NCBI GenBank assembly: GCA_963682025.1
Contig: OY821517.1
Location: 98,703,946 to 98,767,945 of the forward strand
Direction: 5' to 3'
Length of the DNA: 64,000 bases
Source of the DNA: Cordilura impudica
Lineage: Eukaryota > Arthropoda > Insecta > Diptera > Scathophagidae
Both the position numbers and the translations under genes were made by a program. The notes beneath the pieces were generated by a model. The model worked only from the letters and a program-made list of their open reading frames with translations, was not told the DNA's origin and ran no database searches. Below are positions 21,961 through 34,019 of the stretch, in pieces (the first letter of the stretch is position 1; every line of letters starts with the position of its first letter).

Positions 21961-22082
21961 ATATATTATTTTTACAAGATCAATTCCTATTAATGGCATA
22001 GCATGAATAATTATATATATATAGTATAATCTGTAAGGTTTATTCCATTGACTGAATACATAAAATATGTATATTAGTTATA

Positions 22083-22423
22083 TCTATAATATTAATAGGC
22101 AAGGCGATTCCTTGTGACCGATGTTTTATTCTACCGTTTTGTCCCGATTTTGACCAAACGTATATTATTTGCAGATTTACAGATTTTTAAGTTTTTTCAT
22201 TTATTTTGAGTTAATTGCATTTAAAGTTGCTACTAGCACATACATAAACTTATACATATGCTCTGTGTGTGTTTATTAAATTCGTTAATGTGTTTGTTAA
22301 TGAGTTTGTTATCTTCTTCACAATAATAATAAACCATAAAAGTGTTGGTTTGTGAATTGGCTAAGTTGAAAAATAAAGCTGCTTAGAAATTGCACTCGAA
22401 TTTCGGGCGCTGGAATATGCTAG
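22083..22423 (+). mobile_element. Helitron (family A), complete non-autonomous copy
   Basis: Begins A|TCTATAATATTAATAGGC and ends GCTAG|T, with the hairpin CTCGAATTTCGGG 12 bases before CTAG. It is 341 bp, collinear with 14196-14563 in the opposite orientation, and non-coding. Confidence 0.8.
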
Positions 22424-23188
22424 TTTATATTAAGGAATGTTACATTTTGCTTTATTTTATTTTTTATTTATTTTATTTATTTATTTATTTATTTTAGAAT
22501 CCCATACAACACGATATAAAATCTTTACTATGGGATTACTTGTATATTACAAGTTAAACTTTCATCTGGAAAAAAGACTTGATTTTTTCCTTAGAAATTA
22601 TTGCAATATTACGTTTTCATATTCTCTAGTTATAAAAAAAAATTATTTTTGTACGAAGGAACAATTTTTTTCCATCTTTACGAAATTTTTTTGACATTAA
22701 GTAATTGCTTTGCTTAGTCTTTTCAGCAAATTTTAAGCAGATTGTATACAGATAAGCAACAAAGGAGCTTTAATTGAATTTGCAGCTTTTAATGGACTAA
22801 ATAGTGACCACTTGTAATTGTAGTTATGTGCGTGTCAGAGAAATATTAGTTTTCTGCTTTAAAGCCTACGTGCTTTGGAGAATTTGTGTGTTTATGTGTG
22901 TGTTTTTAATAACTACATACTAAGGTATGTGCGTGATTGCAGTGGTTATGGCAGAGTGTTTACCCAGTCAACATTTTATGAAATTAATAATTATATTCAA
23001 GTCTTTATATATTTTTCTTTCCTTATCTTGATGTTTGTTTGCTGATTTTTTAGCTATAACTCAATAGCCATTGATGATTTCTCATTTCAATATTCAGTAA
23101 ATCGAATGAAGTCTTCAAGAAGTTTTATTTTTTTTTTTACTTTCTTTATAAATTTTTTGAATAACATACGATACTCATATGAGTGATA
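22424..23188. other. Unassigned stretch
   Basis: A TTTA-rich run lies near 22440-22495 and GTGTGTT repeats near 22885. No gene recognised. Confidence 0.4.
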
Positions 23189-23970
23189 TTTTTATACCCT
23201 ATACCACTATGTGGTTTGGGTATAATGACTTTGTTTGTAACAACCAAAAATATTTGACCTAGACCCATCTTTAATTATACCGATCGAATCAGAATCACTT
23301 TCTGAGTTGATTTAACAATGTCCGTCCGTCCGTCCGTCCGTCCGTCTGTGTGTCCATATAAACCTTGTAATCAAACTGCAGGTCGCAAATATGAATATAT
23401 TTTGATGAAATTTGGTATATAAGCTTTTATCAGCCATGGGATGAACGCTATTGAAATTGGTGATAATCGGTCCATGTTCAGACCTAGCCCCCATACAAAT
23501 TACCCCTATGAAATCGACATAAATTGCCATAAGATCCAAATTGTCATATAGATCTTACTCAAATTGGGTTTGTGTGCGTTCATTACACCCATTAATGAGT
23601 AGTCCAAAAATGATCCCTTTGACCCCATATAGAGCTGCTTCCCGATCTTCACTTAAATCTATTAAAAAACAAAAATATTGCACTGATTCTTCTCAAATTT
23701 TGTTTGTATATATTTTTGCAAAATACAAGAGACTTTACCAAACATGATCAGGATCGGTCCATTTTTGGACCTAGTCCCCATATAGATATAGCATCCGATA
23801 TGAACTTTTTCATATCTGCAGCCAAAAAAAAATAATAAAAATCCCACTCAAATTTGGTTTTTGCTTATTTTCTATGTCCAGTTAGTTGGGCCTAAGAGAT
23901 AGGGTTTCTAAACGCATGGAATAGGGTATCGTATAGTCGGTCTAGACCGACTATAATTTTCTTACTTGTT
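23189..23970 (+). mobile_element. DINE-1/mini-me-like element, full length
   Basis: 5' hairpin TATACCC..GGGTATA, GTCC tract (23320-23346), intact 3' palindrome and CTTACTTGTT end. Very similar to the copies at 3154, 53146 and 59118, which suggests a recently spread subfamily. Confidence 0.88.
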
Positions 23971-25536
23971 AATATTAAGTTAAACTAACATCAATATTTT
24001 TTACTCTAGTTTTTATATGGTTATATAAACAAAAATTATTTATTTAAGCTTTTGTTAAAGTAAAACATGAGTCGAATTAATATAAAAAGTTATTTAATTC
24101 AAGCAAGTATATTTTACAAAGGTTAGAAAGGAACTTAGGTTATAAACTGTTAAAACAAATATTTATATTATTGTAAAAGTATTGATTGTTAAGAGCTGAA
24201 TACTACCTCTGATCAGTGACAACATGAAATGTAAGCAGATGTTAAGAACAAAAAGAAACTCATGAAATAGTGCAGTGTTGTCAGTTAAACATTGTTTCCA
24301 TAACAGCTTTAGCTACAATTTTGCTGAAGAACGAAATGAAAAATCAGCAATGGTTCCGGAACTAAAAATACAATAAAAATATAATATACAGTTAAAATAA
24401 AAATATTATATATGCAGTGAGTTACAATACATTAAAATCTTTTACAAAAATCTAATTTTGTCAATTTTGTTTTAATAATTTCGCGTTAAGTCCTCAAATT
24501 AGGTATTTTTCTTTTTGCGAAATAACTCTTTGGAAAACAATGGAAAATTTAAACTTCCACATCAGAGTTGATTAAAACAATAAAAATAGAAAGTAATATA
24601 AAGGAAATGAATAAAATCTAAAGGGTCATGGAAATATTAATAGTTTCTGGCGTTTTTTAACTGTTTTCAAAATACAATTATATTTTTCCATGTTTTCTGT
24701 AGAGTTAAAAACCAGATTAACGATAATTTTTCTGTTGGTGTAAAGCAAAAAAAAATTTTTGAGTAAATTCCTACGAATTAATCCATAATTTTGAAAAAAA
24801 ATATCAAGAAATACCTTGAAAGGTGCTGCCTCAGCATTTAGTTGCAGGCTATGTAAAACGAGTCAAGGATAGGATAATTTAACAATCATAGAGTTTAAAA
24901 ATGTGTTCGAACTGATATCAGAGAAAAATCATTTGGATCAGATCTCATAGAGGCAGTTAATTCAGAGAACCAATAAATTTCAATGGATATCATCAAGAAT
25001 ACATCGCCACACAGTGGCTGAAAATCGTTTTTCATTTTCCAAGATTTTGTAACTTTTGAACCGATCAAAAAATTTTAGAAATTTTTTAGTGGATAGATTA
25101 TTTAGTTGTTCTTGAGCCAGTTTAAATTTCATTAAAATTTATTGAGTACTTTTTAAGAAACTCTAAGTCAAATTTAAATTGAAATTAATTTTTAATATAT
25201 TAAAAAATATCATATTTGGATTTAAATAATTATTATAAGCATTTTTTGTAATAACGGGATTTTTTTTAATGGTTACCCTCAAAAAAAATTTTACGCTCAA
25301 AAATAAAAAGTAAAATTAACTGCAAATTTTTTTTTTACGACTGATATATAAAAAATTTTTTTGCTGTCAAATTTGTAAATTTGTTTACACTCAAAGTATA
25401 CTTATACTTAAAAAAAACGTTAGTAATATTATCTAAAAACTTTGCCATTACCACAAAAAAATTCATAATTTCTTGCTGTCAAATTTGTTAATTTTAGCGC
25501 AATGATTCTGATTTTTATATGAAAATAAAGGTTTTA
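23971..25536. other. Unassigned AT-rich stretch
   Basis: About 1.5 kb of very AT-rich DNA with many A- and T-runs (for example 25260-25500). Nothing recognised on either strand. Confidence 0.4.
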
Positions 25537-26303
25537 TTTTTATACCCTATACCACTATGTGGTTTGGGTATAATGACTTTGTGCTGCTGCTTGTAACTAC
25601 CAAAAATATTTGACCTAGACTCATCTTTTATTATACTGATCGACTCAGAATCACTTACTGAGTCGTTTTAGCGATGTCCTTCCATCCGTCCGTCTGTGTG
25701 TCCATGTAAAGTTTGTAATCAAACTACAGGTCGCAAATATAAATATGTTTTGATGAAATTTGGTACGTAAGCTTTTATCGGCCATAGGATGAACGTTGTT
25801 GAAATTGGTGAAATTCGGTCTAATTTGAGACCTAGTCCCCATACAAATGACCCCTATGAAATCGACATAAATTGACATAAGATACAAATTATCATATAGA
25901 TGTCAGTCAATTTGGGTTTGCATGTGTTTATTATATCCACCAATCAGTAGTCTAAAAAATAATCCCTATAGGACAAATCTTCATCATAGGCCCCATATAG
26001 ATCCCGATCTTCACTTAAATCTATAAAAAATCAAAAATATTGAACAGATTTTTCTCAAATTTGGTTTGTTTATATTTTTTCAAAAAATAAGTGACTTTAC
26101 CAAATATGGTCAGCATCGTTCAATTTTTCGACCTAGTCCCCATATAAATATAGCACCCGATATGAACTTTTTTATATCAACCAAAAAAATTAATAACAAT
26201 ATCACTCTATATCTAATTAGTTGGACCGAAGAGATAGGGTCTCTAAAGCATGGTATATGGTATGGTATAGTCGGTCTAGACCGACTATAATTTCTTACTT
26301 GTT
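25537..26303 (+). mobile_element. DINE-1/mini-me-like element, full length, older copy
   Basis: Same ends as the other copies (TTTTTATACCC start, GGTCTAGACC palindrome, CTTACTTGTT end), but with more substitutions and a worn, short GTCC tract (25683-25697). Confidence 0.86.
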
Positions 26304-26445
26304 TTAATCTCTTTTATTTATTAAAACAGTTCATACATATGTGGGTAAGAAAACCTTTTAAAAATAAAAACTGCAATAGATTTTAATAGCATTTGTAACA
26401 ATATTCCATAGTTTATTATTTCTGTTCTTTAAAATACCTAAAGCT

Positions 26446-26700
26446 CAAATTTAACACACCATTGTATACTTATAAGGCTGTTTAAATTAGCGTAATTTGA
26501 AATTTTTTTGAGTAATTTCATTAAACTGAATAAAGTGTTATACCCATGGGTCGTCACGGATACAAAAGTACATATATGGTTAAAGAAGACACTTTCACCT
26601 TTCTCCGAGTGGTATACGTTTCTTGTTCCCTATTGTTCTCTAGATATTATATTCCACTTAAGTTTAAATTTGACAAAAATATAGTAGTTTAATAAATATT
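26446..26700 (+). repeat. Dispersed repeat, copy 2 (mate at 13985-14190)
   Basis: Collinear blocks shared with 13985-14190, for example GGATACAAAAGTACATATATGG followed by TTAAAGAAG. Nature unknown. Confidence 0.5.
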
Positions 26701-28264
26701 TCGTAACGCCCCTAATACTAAATGGTAGGGCTGTGAACACTTACAACAACTAAAGACTATAATCCTACCAACCTTGTAATAAGGACCGCAGGTCATTATC
26801 GATGATAACGTGAGAGTAATAACCATTTATTTTTGATAAAAAAAAAATCGAAAAAAAATCACCTTTTTCAGAGATTAGAAAAACAGTTGAGTTTGACAGA
26901 ATGCCGCGCCCACAGTTATCTATAGCTTCACCAAATTTTTGGCTACCATAACCTGGATATATTAGCTACAAAACGGCGTTAAAATTATAAAAATTGTGGA
27001 CAAAAAAATTTTACTTTTGGCAACGAAATCAAAATTTCAGCCACAGTGCGACGTTGCGAAGCAGTATTAAAAAATAATGTAAGCCTAACAAAATATTGAA
27101 ATCATAAATAGGCGGAACGTTTTCAATTATTAAATAGTAGAGGGGTAGGGTAGGGTATCTTTAATCGGTCTAGACCGACTGTATTATTTGTTATAATAAA
27201 AAGCTTTGCTAAAAAATCAATTCATGCAATTGAAATTTCTTAAAAAATACATATAGAAAATTCAGTTGATTGGCTGCTCATCGCACAAATTATATGCCTT
27301 TTCTTCACTTTCACTGTAAAAGGAACAGACATGAATCGTTTAAATTGTCATCATGGAAATTATTTTCATTTTTTGGTTGACTTGGGTCCATTCGCTCCTG
27401 GATATTTTCCTAAGAATAATGTTTCTATTTTTGGGATATTAGTTTCTTGAATCTTTTTTTAGCCAATCCTTTCATTTGTTTGATTGATAATATCCTATTT
27501 TATTTAAATTTATTCATCTTTAAATTTTAAAATTATTTACTTGAATAAATTGTAATATCAATAGCTGAACACAGTATCCAAATATAATTCCGTTATAAAA
27601 AAAAATTGTTCCGTTATAAAAAAAAACGCAACAGCATAATAAGCAATATTCTATCGTCCATGTGTGCGAAATATTATTCCTTAATATGATATACATTGTA
27701 TTTACGATTGTTGTACATTTTGCTATTGCACATATTTTCAATAAATCAATTTTAAGCGTAAACTGCGATCACTTTCATGGTTGTTTGTTTTTAATCGCGC
27801 ATGAGTTTAATAATTAAAAGTGCTCAAAGAAGATTCAAAATCAGTTTCGTTAAAATAATCTTCCAAATGTTGGGTGGGTATATCCAAATAGACCATTGTC
27901 GGTTGTGCTTTCTATGTGTTTGTGTGTAGGTACTCGTATATGAAGCTTTAGACAAATATTTGTTTAAAATGCTCTACGTTGGTTTCATATATAAGTGATA
28001 GTGGCGATGGGTTTATTTTGTTGTTAATAAAAAGTAATGTTTTTTTTAAACGACATTAATTCCAATTAAAAATTATAATTAATTAAAAATTATAATTAAT
28101 TAACACCCATTTCAGTATAAGTCTTCATTTCGTATTCTAAAATTTTCAGCAATTTATTAAGTTCTTTAAATCTCATTAAATAACTTTTGCAATAACACAG
28201 TGGCACTCCGTAAGATATTCGGTCACCAGTAATTTTTTATTTAAGATTATTTCAATATTATTGT
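26701..28264. other. Mostly unassigned; contains a DINE 3' remnant
   Basis: GGGTATCTTTAATCGG, GGTCTAGACCGACTG and a following TTTGTTAT at about 27140-27193 are a worn DINE-like 3' end. A small AATTAATTAAAAATTATAATT repeat lies near 28066-28100. Otherwise nothing. Confidence 0.45.
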
Positions 28265-28573
28265 TATATAACTATGTGGTCAGGGTATACTAAGTTTGTA
28301 ACTAACAAAAATATTTGACCTAGATCGACCTTTTATCATGTCCGTCCGTCCCTCTGTCCGTCCTTCCGTATATCCGTTTGTTTGTGAATATATTTTGATG
28401 AAAATCAATATAGGACGAATGATGTTGACGTTTGTAGTCACCATAAAAAATGACCCCTATGAGATCGTTTGAAATTGCCATAAGATCCAAACTATCATAT
28501 AAATCTCGGTACAATTTGATTTGTGTATATATGTTACACCCATTAATAGACTATCTATAGTTTTCTTACTTGT
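28265..28573 (+). mobile_element. DINE-1/mini-me-like element with internal deletion
   Basis: Has the 5' part (ACTATGTGGTCAGGGTATA), a broken GTCCGTCC tract (28340-28365) and the final TTTTCTTACTTGTT, but most of the 3' half, including the palindrome, is gone. Confidence 0.7.
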
Positions 28574-28654
28574 TTATTATTATTAAATATGACAATTCTA
28601 ATGTTAAAAAAAAACCTTCCAAAAAATATTTGCTCATTACAATTATAACATAAA

Positions 28655-29040
28655 TTTAAATTATAACAAGTACGAGTGTTATTATGCCGAATCTTTGACA
28701 CCCTCCACCTGGGCTGTATATATGCACTAATTTCTGGACAATTTGAAAAGTAAACCATTTGACACACTGAATTTTTGAAATATTTTGAAGGTGTTTCCAC
28801 ATTCTAGGCCTTATCTCATCAAAATGATGCCCTTTTTATGCCACTTTAAATATACCCAGGTAAAACGATTTATATTGTGGATGAGCATGATTCCAATAGA
28901 GATACGGACAGATGGACAGATGAACAAACGGACATCGCGAACTATTTCAAGTATCAAGTATCAAATTTAATTTTCGATGCGTTACAAATGGAATGACAAA
29001 CTGATATAGACCCCCTGGTCAGTGGTATTGAGGGTATAAA
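28655..29040 (-). mobile_element. DINE-like element, second subfamily
   Basis: Minus-strand reading runs from TTTTATACCCTCAATACC (right edge) through a GTCC/GTCT-like tract (28900-28935) to CTTTGT-like and ACTTGTT sequence at the left edge. It shares overall plan with the main family, but its interior (GAATCTTTGACACCCTCCACC) differs. Confidence 0.55.
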
Positions 29041-29068
29041 ACGGTTAAAAAATTAACATTATTCGAAA

Positions 29069-29107
29069 ACAAGTAAGAGTGTTAATTTCGGATATGCTAA
29101 ATCTTTG
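29069..29107 (-). mobile_element. DINE-like second subfamily, left part of a copy split by a LINE
   Basis: AACAAGTAAGAGTGTT...GCTAAATCTTTG matches the start of 28655-29040 and continues at 30172 with ATACCCTCCACATGG after the jockey insertion. So the LINE landed inside this older repeat. Confidence 0.6.
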
Positions 29108-30161
29108 TATTTGTATTTATTTATTAAATGCGATTTTCCATTACAACAAGACACAGTATCTTATAAATTACAGTAATGGAAACAGATAAGTTATTCACTA
29201 TATATTTAATATCAGTAACTCTGAATCTAAATTTAAAATATAATAAATTACAATTAAAAAACATAAAAAAAATCAAATAAAATCAATTAAAGTATTGGTA
29301 TAGTAATTTTCTAAACTCTATTGCGTTGCTTGTATTTTGCATGACATTAGGAAGCTGATTCCAGAGACGAATAGTTGAATAAAAAATTGACATTCAGAGG
29401 CATGGTCCCGGTATTTAAATTGAATTATTCGATTCCCTTTGGAAGATCTTGTGAACTTTAATCCTTGAAAAAATATTTTGGAGCCTATGTTATAATAATT
29501 TTATGTAGGAATATAATGTTCTTGAAATTAATATAGTTGCCAAATGACATGTGTAAGACATGACACGAGTATTGGGATACATGATTAAATTTTCTTAATC
29601 CAAAGATATAGCGAATAATGTTGTTGAAAGTTACAGTAAGTTACAGTAAGTTTTCTGTTATCCCTAGAGTTGCAACCTGTGAAAACATCAGATACATATA
29701 GTAATTTTGGTAAAAGATATGTTTTAGCAAGTAGCAATCTTATTTTCAGTGGAGTAAAGTGCTGTGTTAACCATAAACTTCTAATCATACTATAAATTCT
29801 GCCACAGGATTTATTAATATGATCTGACCAAGTCACAACTCCAAGATTTCGTACAGATTCCACGATGTCAATTTTAGAGCTCCCAAGGAAGACATTAATC
29901 TCATTCTCCAAATGAATCACTTTCTTCTTTATTATGATACACTTAGATTTATTTGGATTAAGTCGTAGACCATTTGCCGTTGCCCAATTTAGAACAGGTT
30001 TGAGATCATAATTTAGTTCTTGAGTTTTGGAAATATTTGAATCCTTGGTACTACTTAAATATAGCTGAATGGCATCAGCGTACATCTGAACCTTAGCGAA
30101 TTTAATTTGTTGTGGAAGATCATTGGCATATATCGAATAAAGTAGTGGTCCAAGGATTGAA
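29108..30161 (-). mobile_element. Jockey-like LINE, 5'-truncated, with target duplication
   Basis: CTAAATCTTTG (29097-29107) and CTAAAGCTTTG (30162-30172) are the flanking 11-bp duplication with one mismatch. The 3' end on the minus strand shows a repeated ATAAATACAAATACAAA-type tail at 29108-29125. The copy is ~1.05 kb because it is 5'-truncated inside the RT. Confidence 0.82.
29585..30161 (-). pseudogene. Jockey-like reverse transcriptase C-terminal part
   Basis: The minus strand reads SILGPLLYSIYANDLPQQIK (from about 30155) and then MYADAIQLYL, the catalytic box with YADA in place of YADD. It continues LNWATANGLRLNPNKSKCI, ESVRNLGVV, WSDHINKSCGRIYSMIRSLW, LRLLLAKTYLLPKLLY and GCNSRDNRKLTVTY. 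This is the thumb-region wording of jockey-clade LINEs. The lost second aspartate and a deletion after LGVV show it is inactive. The remaining ~470 bp to the tail are non-coding or decayed. Confidence 0.8.
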
Positions 30162-30207
30162 CTAAAGCTTTGATACCCTCCACATGGAATTATTTCACCA
30201 TTTATAA

Positions 30208-30572
30208 CAAACCAGAATCGTGAAAGGGCTCACGCATAGTCCCAAGTAATTCAGATATATCACATTTAATATTAAGTTTGTATGGGGGTGTCACGCACAT
30301 TGGTCCAATTCCGCACATTTTTTTGTTTGACTACTCAAGTTAATAATATGACCTGAGACAAATTTGCAAAACTTTCTCTATCATAGAACTTAATATATAA
30401 TGATACTAAAAATTTACTTTGTAAAAATATTTTTAAAAAATACAACATGTAGCACTTCGCATATCCGCAGTAAGACCCTGAGAAAATTTCAGGAAGGTCA
30501 GATTAGTAGTTCCGGAGATTACCTCCTACAAACAAACAAACACGCATTACCTCTTTATTATGCTAGTATAGA
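30208..30572 (-). mobile_element. Helitron (family B), 3' end missing
   Basis: Minus-strand start A|TCTATACTAGCATAATAAAG at 30572 with the short family-B interior. It is collinear with the complete 417-bp copy at 61176-61592 until about 30208, where the hairpin and CTAG end are lost. Confidence 0.7.
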
Positions 30573-31939
30573 TTATTAGTATAGATTTTTTTATTTCGAT
30601 ACTGGCTTCGGTACAACAATGTTCAGATTTTTCGGCGTTCCTACCCTGGAGCAAGGTACATGTAGCTGCCCATGAGAAGAAGATGGATTTTCCAAATTAG
30701 ATCTGGCAACGCATAACTATTGGCCTTGAACTTAAAATATCATATGGCAATTTTTCTTTATTGTGATTTTTGATTTTGCCCATTTTTGATTTTGAAGATT
30801 TTTATTTTTTTGGGCGATTTTTATTTCTCGCTATTTTTGGGTTTGGCGATTTTTGATTTTGGCGATATATTTTCCACGACAAATCACATTGATAACTTAT
30901 GTACTTGTCAAAAGACTGTCGCTTTCGACACGCCCACTAATCCCATTCCACACAATTTTTATTGGACTACTCACATCAATATCTGACAGACTAGTGCAAA
31001 ATATCGAGTCTTTCCCTTTTATAGTACACCAGTTATATGATATTAGATATCTTATTTGCATGGGCGGTGCCACGCCCACTACTTCGATCACGCCCATTTT
31101 TTTGTTCGACTAATCATACAAAGAACCTATGGGCTCACGCAAAGCCACAAAGTTCTCTCGTTTACAGTACTCCAGAAATACGACATTAAATAGTTACTTT
31201 GCATGGGGAGTGCCACGCCCATTGGTGTGAACTCGCCAATTTTTTGTCCGACAACTCATACTAAGATATGATGGGGCCGTGCAAGGTTTCAAAGCTTCCC
31301 TTTATTAGTACACCAGTTATATGATATCATATCTTTACTTTGTACGGGCGGTGCCACGCCCACTGCTCCGATCAAACCCATTTTTGTCTAACTAATCACA
31401 TGAAAAACTTATGGGCTCACACAAATGCTCCCAAGGCTCTCACTATTACAGTACTCCAGACAAATGGCATTTTATATTTACTTTGTATGGCAGGTGTCAC
31501 GCCTATTGGTCCGATACTGCCCATTTTTGTCCGACTACTCACATTAAAAATAGGTGACATCAGACAAATTTGACTCACAGAACTCGAGATATGTAATATT
31601 GAATTATTACTTGTATGGGAGGTACCACGCCCACTTATCCGATCCCGCCCATTTCTGGCATAGCTGCTACTATTAACAATAGGTGACCTCACACAAATTT
31701 GCAAAGCTCAACATATCATAGTACTCAATATATATGATATTAAAAGTTAACTTTTGTGTGGGAGGTGCCACGCCTACTAAAAATATTTTAAAAAATTAAG
31801 GCCTGTAGCACTCCTATGTCCGCAGTAAGACTCTGTGAAAATTTCAGGAAGATAAGATGAGTAGTTACGGAGATTACCTCCTACAAACAAACAAACAAAC
31901 AAACAAACACACACTACCTCTTTATTATATTAGTATAGA
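30573..31939 (-). mobile_element. Helitron (family B), long form with tandem units
   Basis: Minus-strand start A|TCTATACTAATATAATAAAG at 31939, a GTTT run, then seven tandem units with GGGCGTGGCACC-type cores (near 31752, 31625, 31495, 31352, 31210, 31066, 30930). A short AAAATCAAAAATCGCC run (30770-30870) and helicase remnant (30607-30680) follow. It matches 15976-17315 block for block in the opposite orientation. Its 3' side runs straight into a second TCTATACTA start at about 30586-30572. Confidence 0.8.
30607..30680 (-). pseudogene. Helitron helicase C-terminus remnant
   Basis: The minus strand reads SHGQLHVPCSRVGTPKNLNI followed by VVPK. This is the last conserved helicase block plus tail, more complete in the CSRVG area than the copy at 17208-17299. 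The A of the usual VACSRV is a P. Only about 25 residues remain. Confidence 0.75.
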
Positions 31940-32079
31940 TGAAAATAATATATTAAAAAATTAAATAATTTAATATTAAATTATTACAACAAGCAAAAGA
32001 ATTTTTAAAATTTGTTACACGTTTCTTAATATCTTAAGACATATCGTGGCATAATGATGCCAGATTTACTCCATTTACA

Positions 32080-32300
32080 ACACCAACCTGCTCGAAAGAA
32101 TGATAAACAAAACTAGCATAACTTTTTGGAAGTAGATGGTTTCTTTTATGAGTGAGCGTAATTTCAATAGACAGACAGGCAGATGGACAGACGGTCATCG
32201 CTATATCGACTTGAGCTGTTATAAGGATCAAAAATATATATACTTTATGGTTGCACAGTATAGATACAAATATAGATGGGATTTACATTTTGAAATTTTA
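32080..32300 (-). mobile_element. DINE-1-like fragment, third subfamily
   Basis: AGACGGTCATCGCTATATCG then CTTGAGCTG..AAGGATCAAAAATATATATACTTTATGG is close to the (GTCY)n and downstream core that I know from Drosophila INE-1 sequences. Ends not resolved. Confidence 0.5.
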
Positions 32301-32354
32301 CAGTTTGGAACTAACAGAACAAAAATTTTATTTGATTTATCGTTATTGCAATTT

Positions 32355-33093
32355 CATCATGGGATGGAAGCTACGTGACACAATAGAGCGTGAAAAAAAA
32401 ATTATAGCAAATCTTCATCAAAAAGGAAAACCTATTTCTAAAATAGGGAAAAGTGTGGAAAGATCTTATATATCTAATAAAATCATTGCGGACAGACATT
32501 CCTCTGGTAGTAGAAAGTCCTGTTAAATTGACCAATGCGGTCATAGGTGAGTTTCAAAATAATGATTTTAGAGTAGCACGAAACAGCTATAATTAAAAAA
32601 TCAAAAACAAACGTAAACTGCTTGCCAAAACAATCAAGGTAATATTCTCTAATGAGAATATATATAATATCTTTGGATCAGATGGAAGCGAAATGGTCAA
32701 GCGTCATTTTCGGTGGTTCCGTTCTTGTATGGCTCTTTTATTGAAGAAAACATGGACTACAAGGATAAAAGTAAGACTGTAAAAGAAAATATGGATAGTA
32801 TTGGAACAAAATTGGATTGTATAACGATTAAGTTTTATCCGACTTCATAAATGTGGGTACCTCATTTTGGTCCAAAATGTTTCGAAACCCCACCTCAATT
32901 ATCAGATATTAATCCCATTATAAACTTAGAAAGTCTACTTGAGAAAAGTATAGTAATATTTAATGTTTTCAAATCAAACCTGAAAGCAGACTTTGTCTTA
33001 AAGTAGAAGAAACTTTCAGCAGATATGAAACAAAAACTTGTGGATTCAGTGCCATTTCGCACCACAAAAGTACTAATGTTAAGCAAAAAAATT
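32355..33093 (+). pseudogene. Tc1-like transposase, degenerate
   Basis: It opens MGWKLRDTIEREKKIIANLH, QKGKPISKIGKSVERSYIS and SGSRKSC (32359-32521), the paired-like DNA-binding N-terminus of a Tc1-like enzyme. After stops, IFSNENIYNIFGSDGSEMVK (32643-32700) is the second half of the catalytic region, then QLSDINPIINLESLL (32895-32940), where the final acid of the DD34E triad should lie but I is read, and KQKLVDSVPFRTTKVLMLSKK (33028-33090). Many stops. No terminal inverted repeats found. The DINE copy at 33095 abuts its end. Confidence 0.72.
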
Positions 33094-33094
33094 T

Positions 33095-33652
33095 TATTTT
33101 TATACTGCTATGTTGTCAAGGTAAAATGAGTTTGTGTTGATGTTTGTACTAATTAGAAATATTTGACCTAGACCATCTTAGTGATGTTCGTCCATCTGTC
33201 CGTTTGTACATCTGTCTGTGTGTCCATGTAAGCCTTGAAATAACACTATAGGTCGCAAATACTAATATAAGCTTTAATTGACCTTATGTCGAACGTTACT
33301 AGAACTGGTGAAATCCCCTATTAGATCACTTAAACTGCTATAAGACCCAAACTATCAAATTTGGTTTGTGTATGTTTATTACACCAATTATACAATAGTC
33401 ATCATATAAAGCTGCTTCGCTATCTTGAGTTAAGTCTGTCAAAAAAAAAACAAAAAATATTGCGCAGATCGGTCCATTTTTGACATAGTCCCCATATTAA
33501 TTTAGCATCCAAATTGTTCGTATCTACAGACAAAAAAATTAATAGCAATGCCACTCAGATTTGGTTATTCCTTATTTCTTTGGTGTTTCTTTAAACATAT
33601 GGTATAGTGTATCGAATATTCGGTCTAGACCGACTATCATTTTCTTCTCTTT
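33095..33652 (+). mobile_element. DINE-1/mini-me-like element, divergent
   Basis: TTTTTATACTGCTATGTTG start, worn GTCC tract (33188-33226), and the 3' end CGGTCTAGACCGACTATCATTTTCTTC. It carries internal losses and is older than the other copies. Confidence 0.72.
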
Positions 33653-34019
33653 TTATTCTTTATACGAGTGAATACTTTTTGAAGTAGAATGTGCTTACTT
33701 TTAATATAATTTATCTATTTATTTATTAATGACACTAATACAATTGCAATAATTAATTTGGGATAAGGAGTACTAGCTGCAATGGCTTTCGACTCAGAAC
33801 ATTTTCATTTTAAATGAGGTTTTGTAAACTATTTTCAAGTATGAATTTGCAAATCAATATAGTATTTTTTCACATATTTTTTAGCACATAAAGGCGGTGC
33901 GCTCGTCTAGAATGTGTATGGCGTTAAGTTCTTTGTTATACATGAGCTACATATAGGTGACGTTGATCTTTTATAAATATATTTGTGTACAAATTTGCAT
34001 TGTCCAATTCTAAGGCGTA
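33653..34019. other. Unassigned; may include LINE 3' UTR
   Basis: No coding. It adjoins the 3' side of the minus-strand LINE at 34020-35040. Confidence 0.35.

Larger units (their letters stand above)
20531..22010 (+). mobile_element. Jockey-like LINE, 5'-truncated, split by a SINE
   Basis: Coding remnants of a non-LTR retrotransposon run from about 20560 to 21960 in one direction, interrupted by the SINE at 21308-21501. The right limit is approximate; no poly(A)-like tail was identified. Confidence 0.75.
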
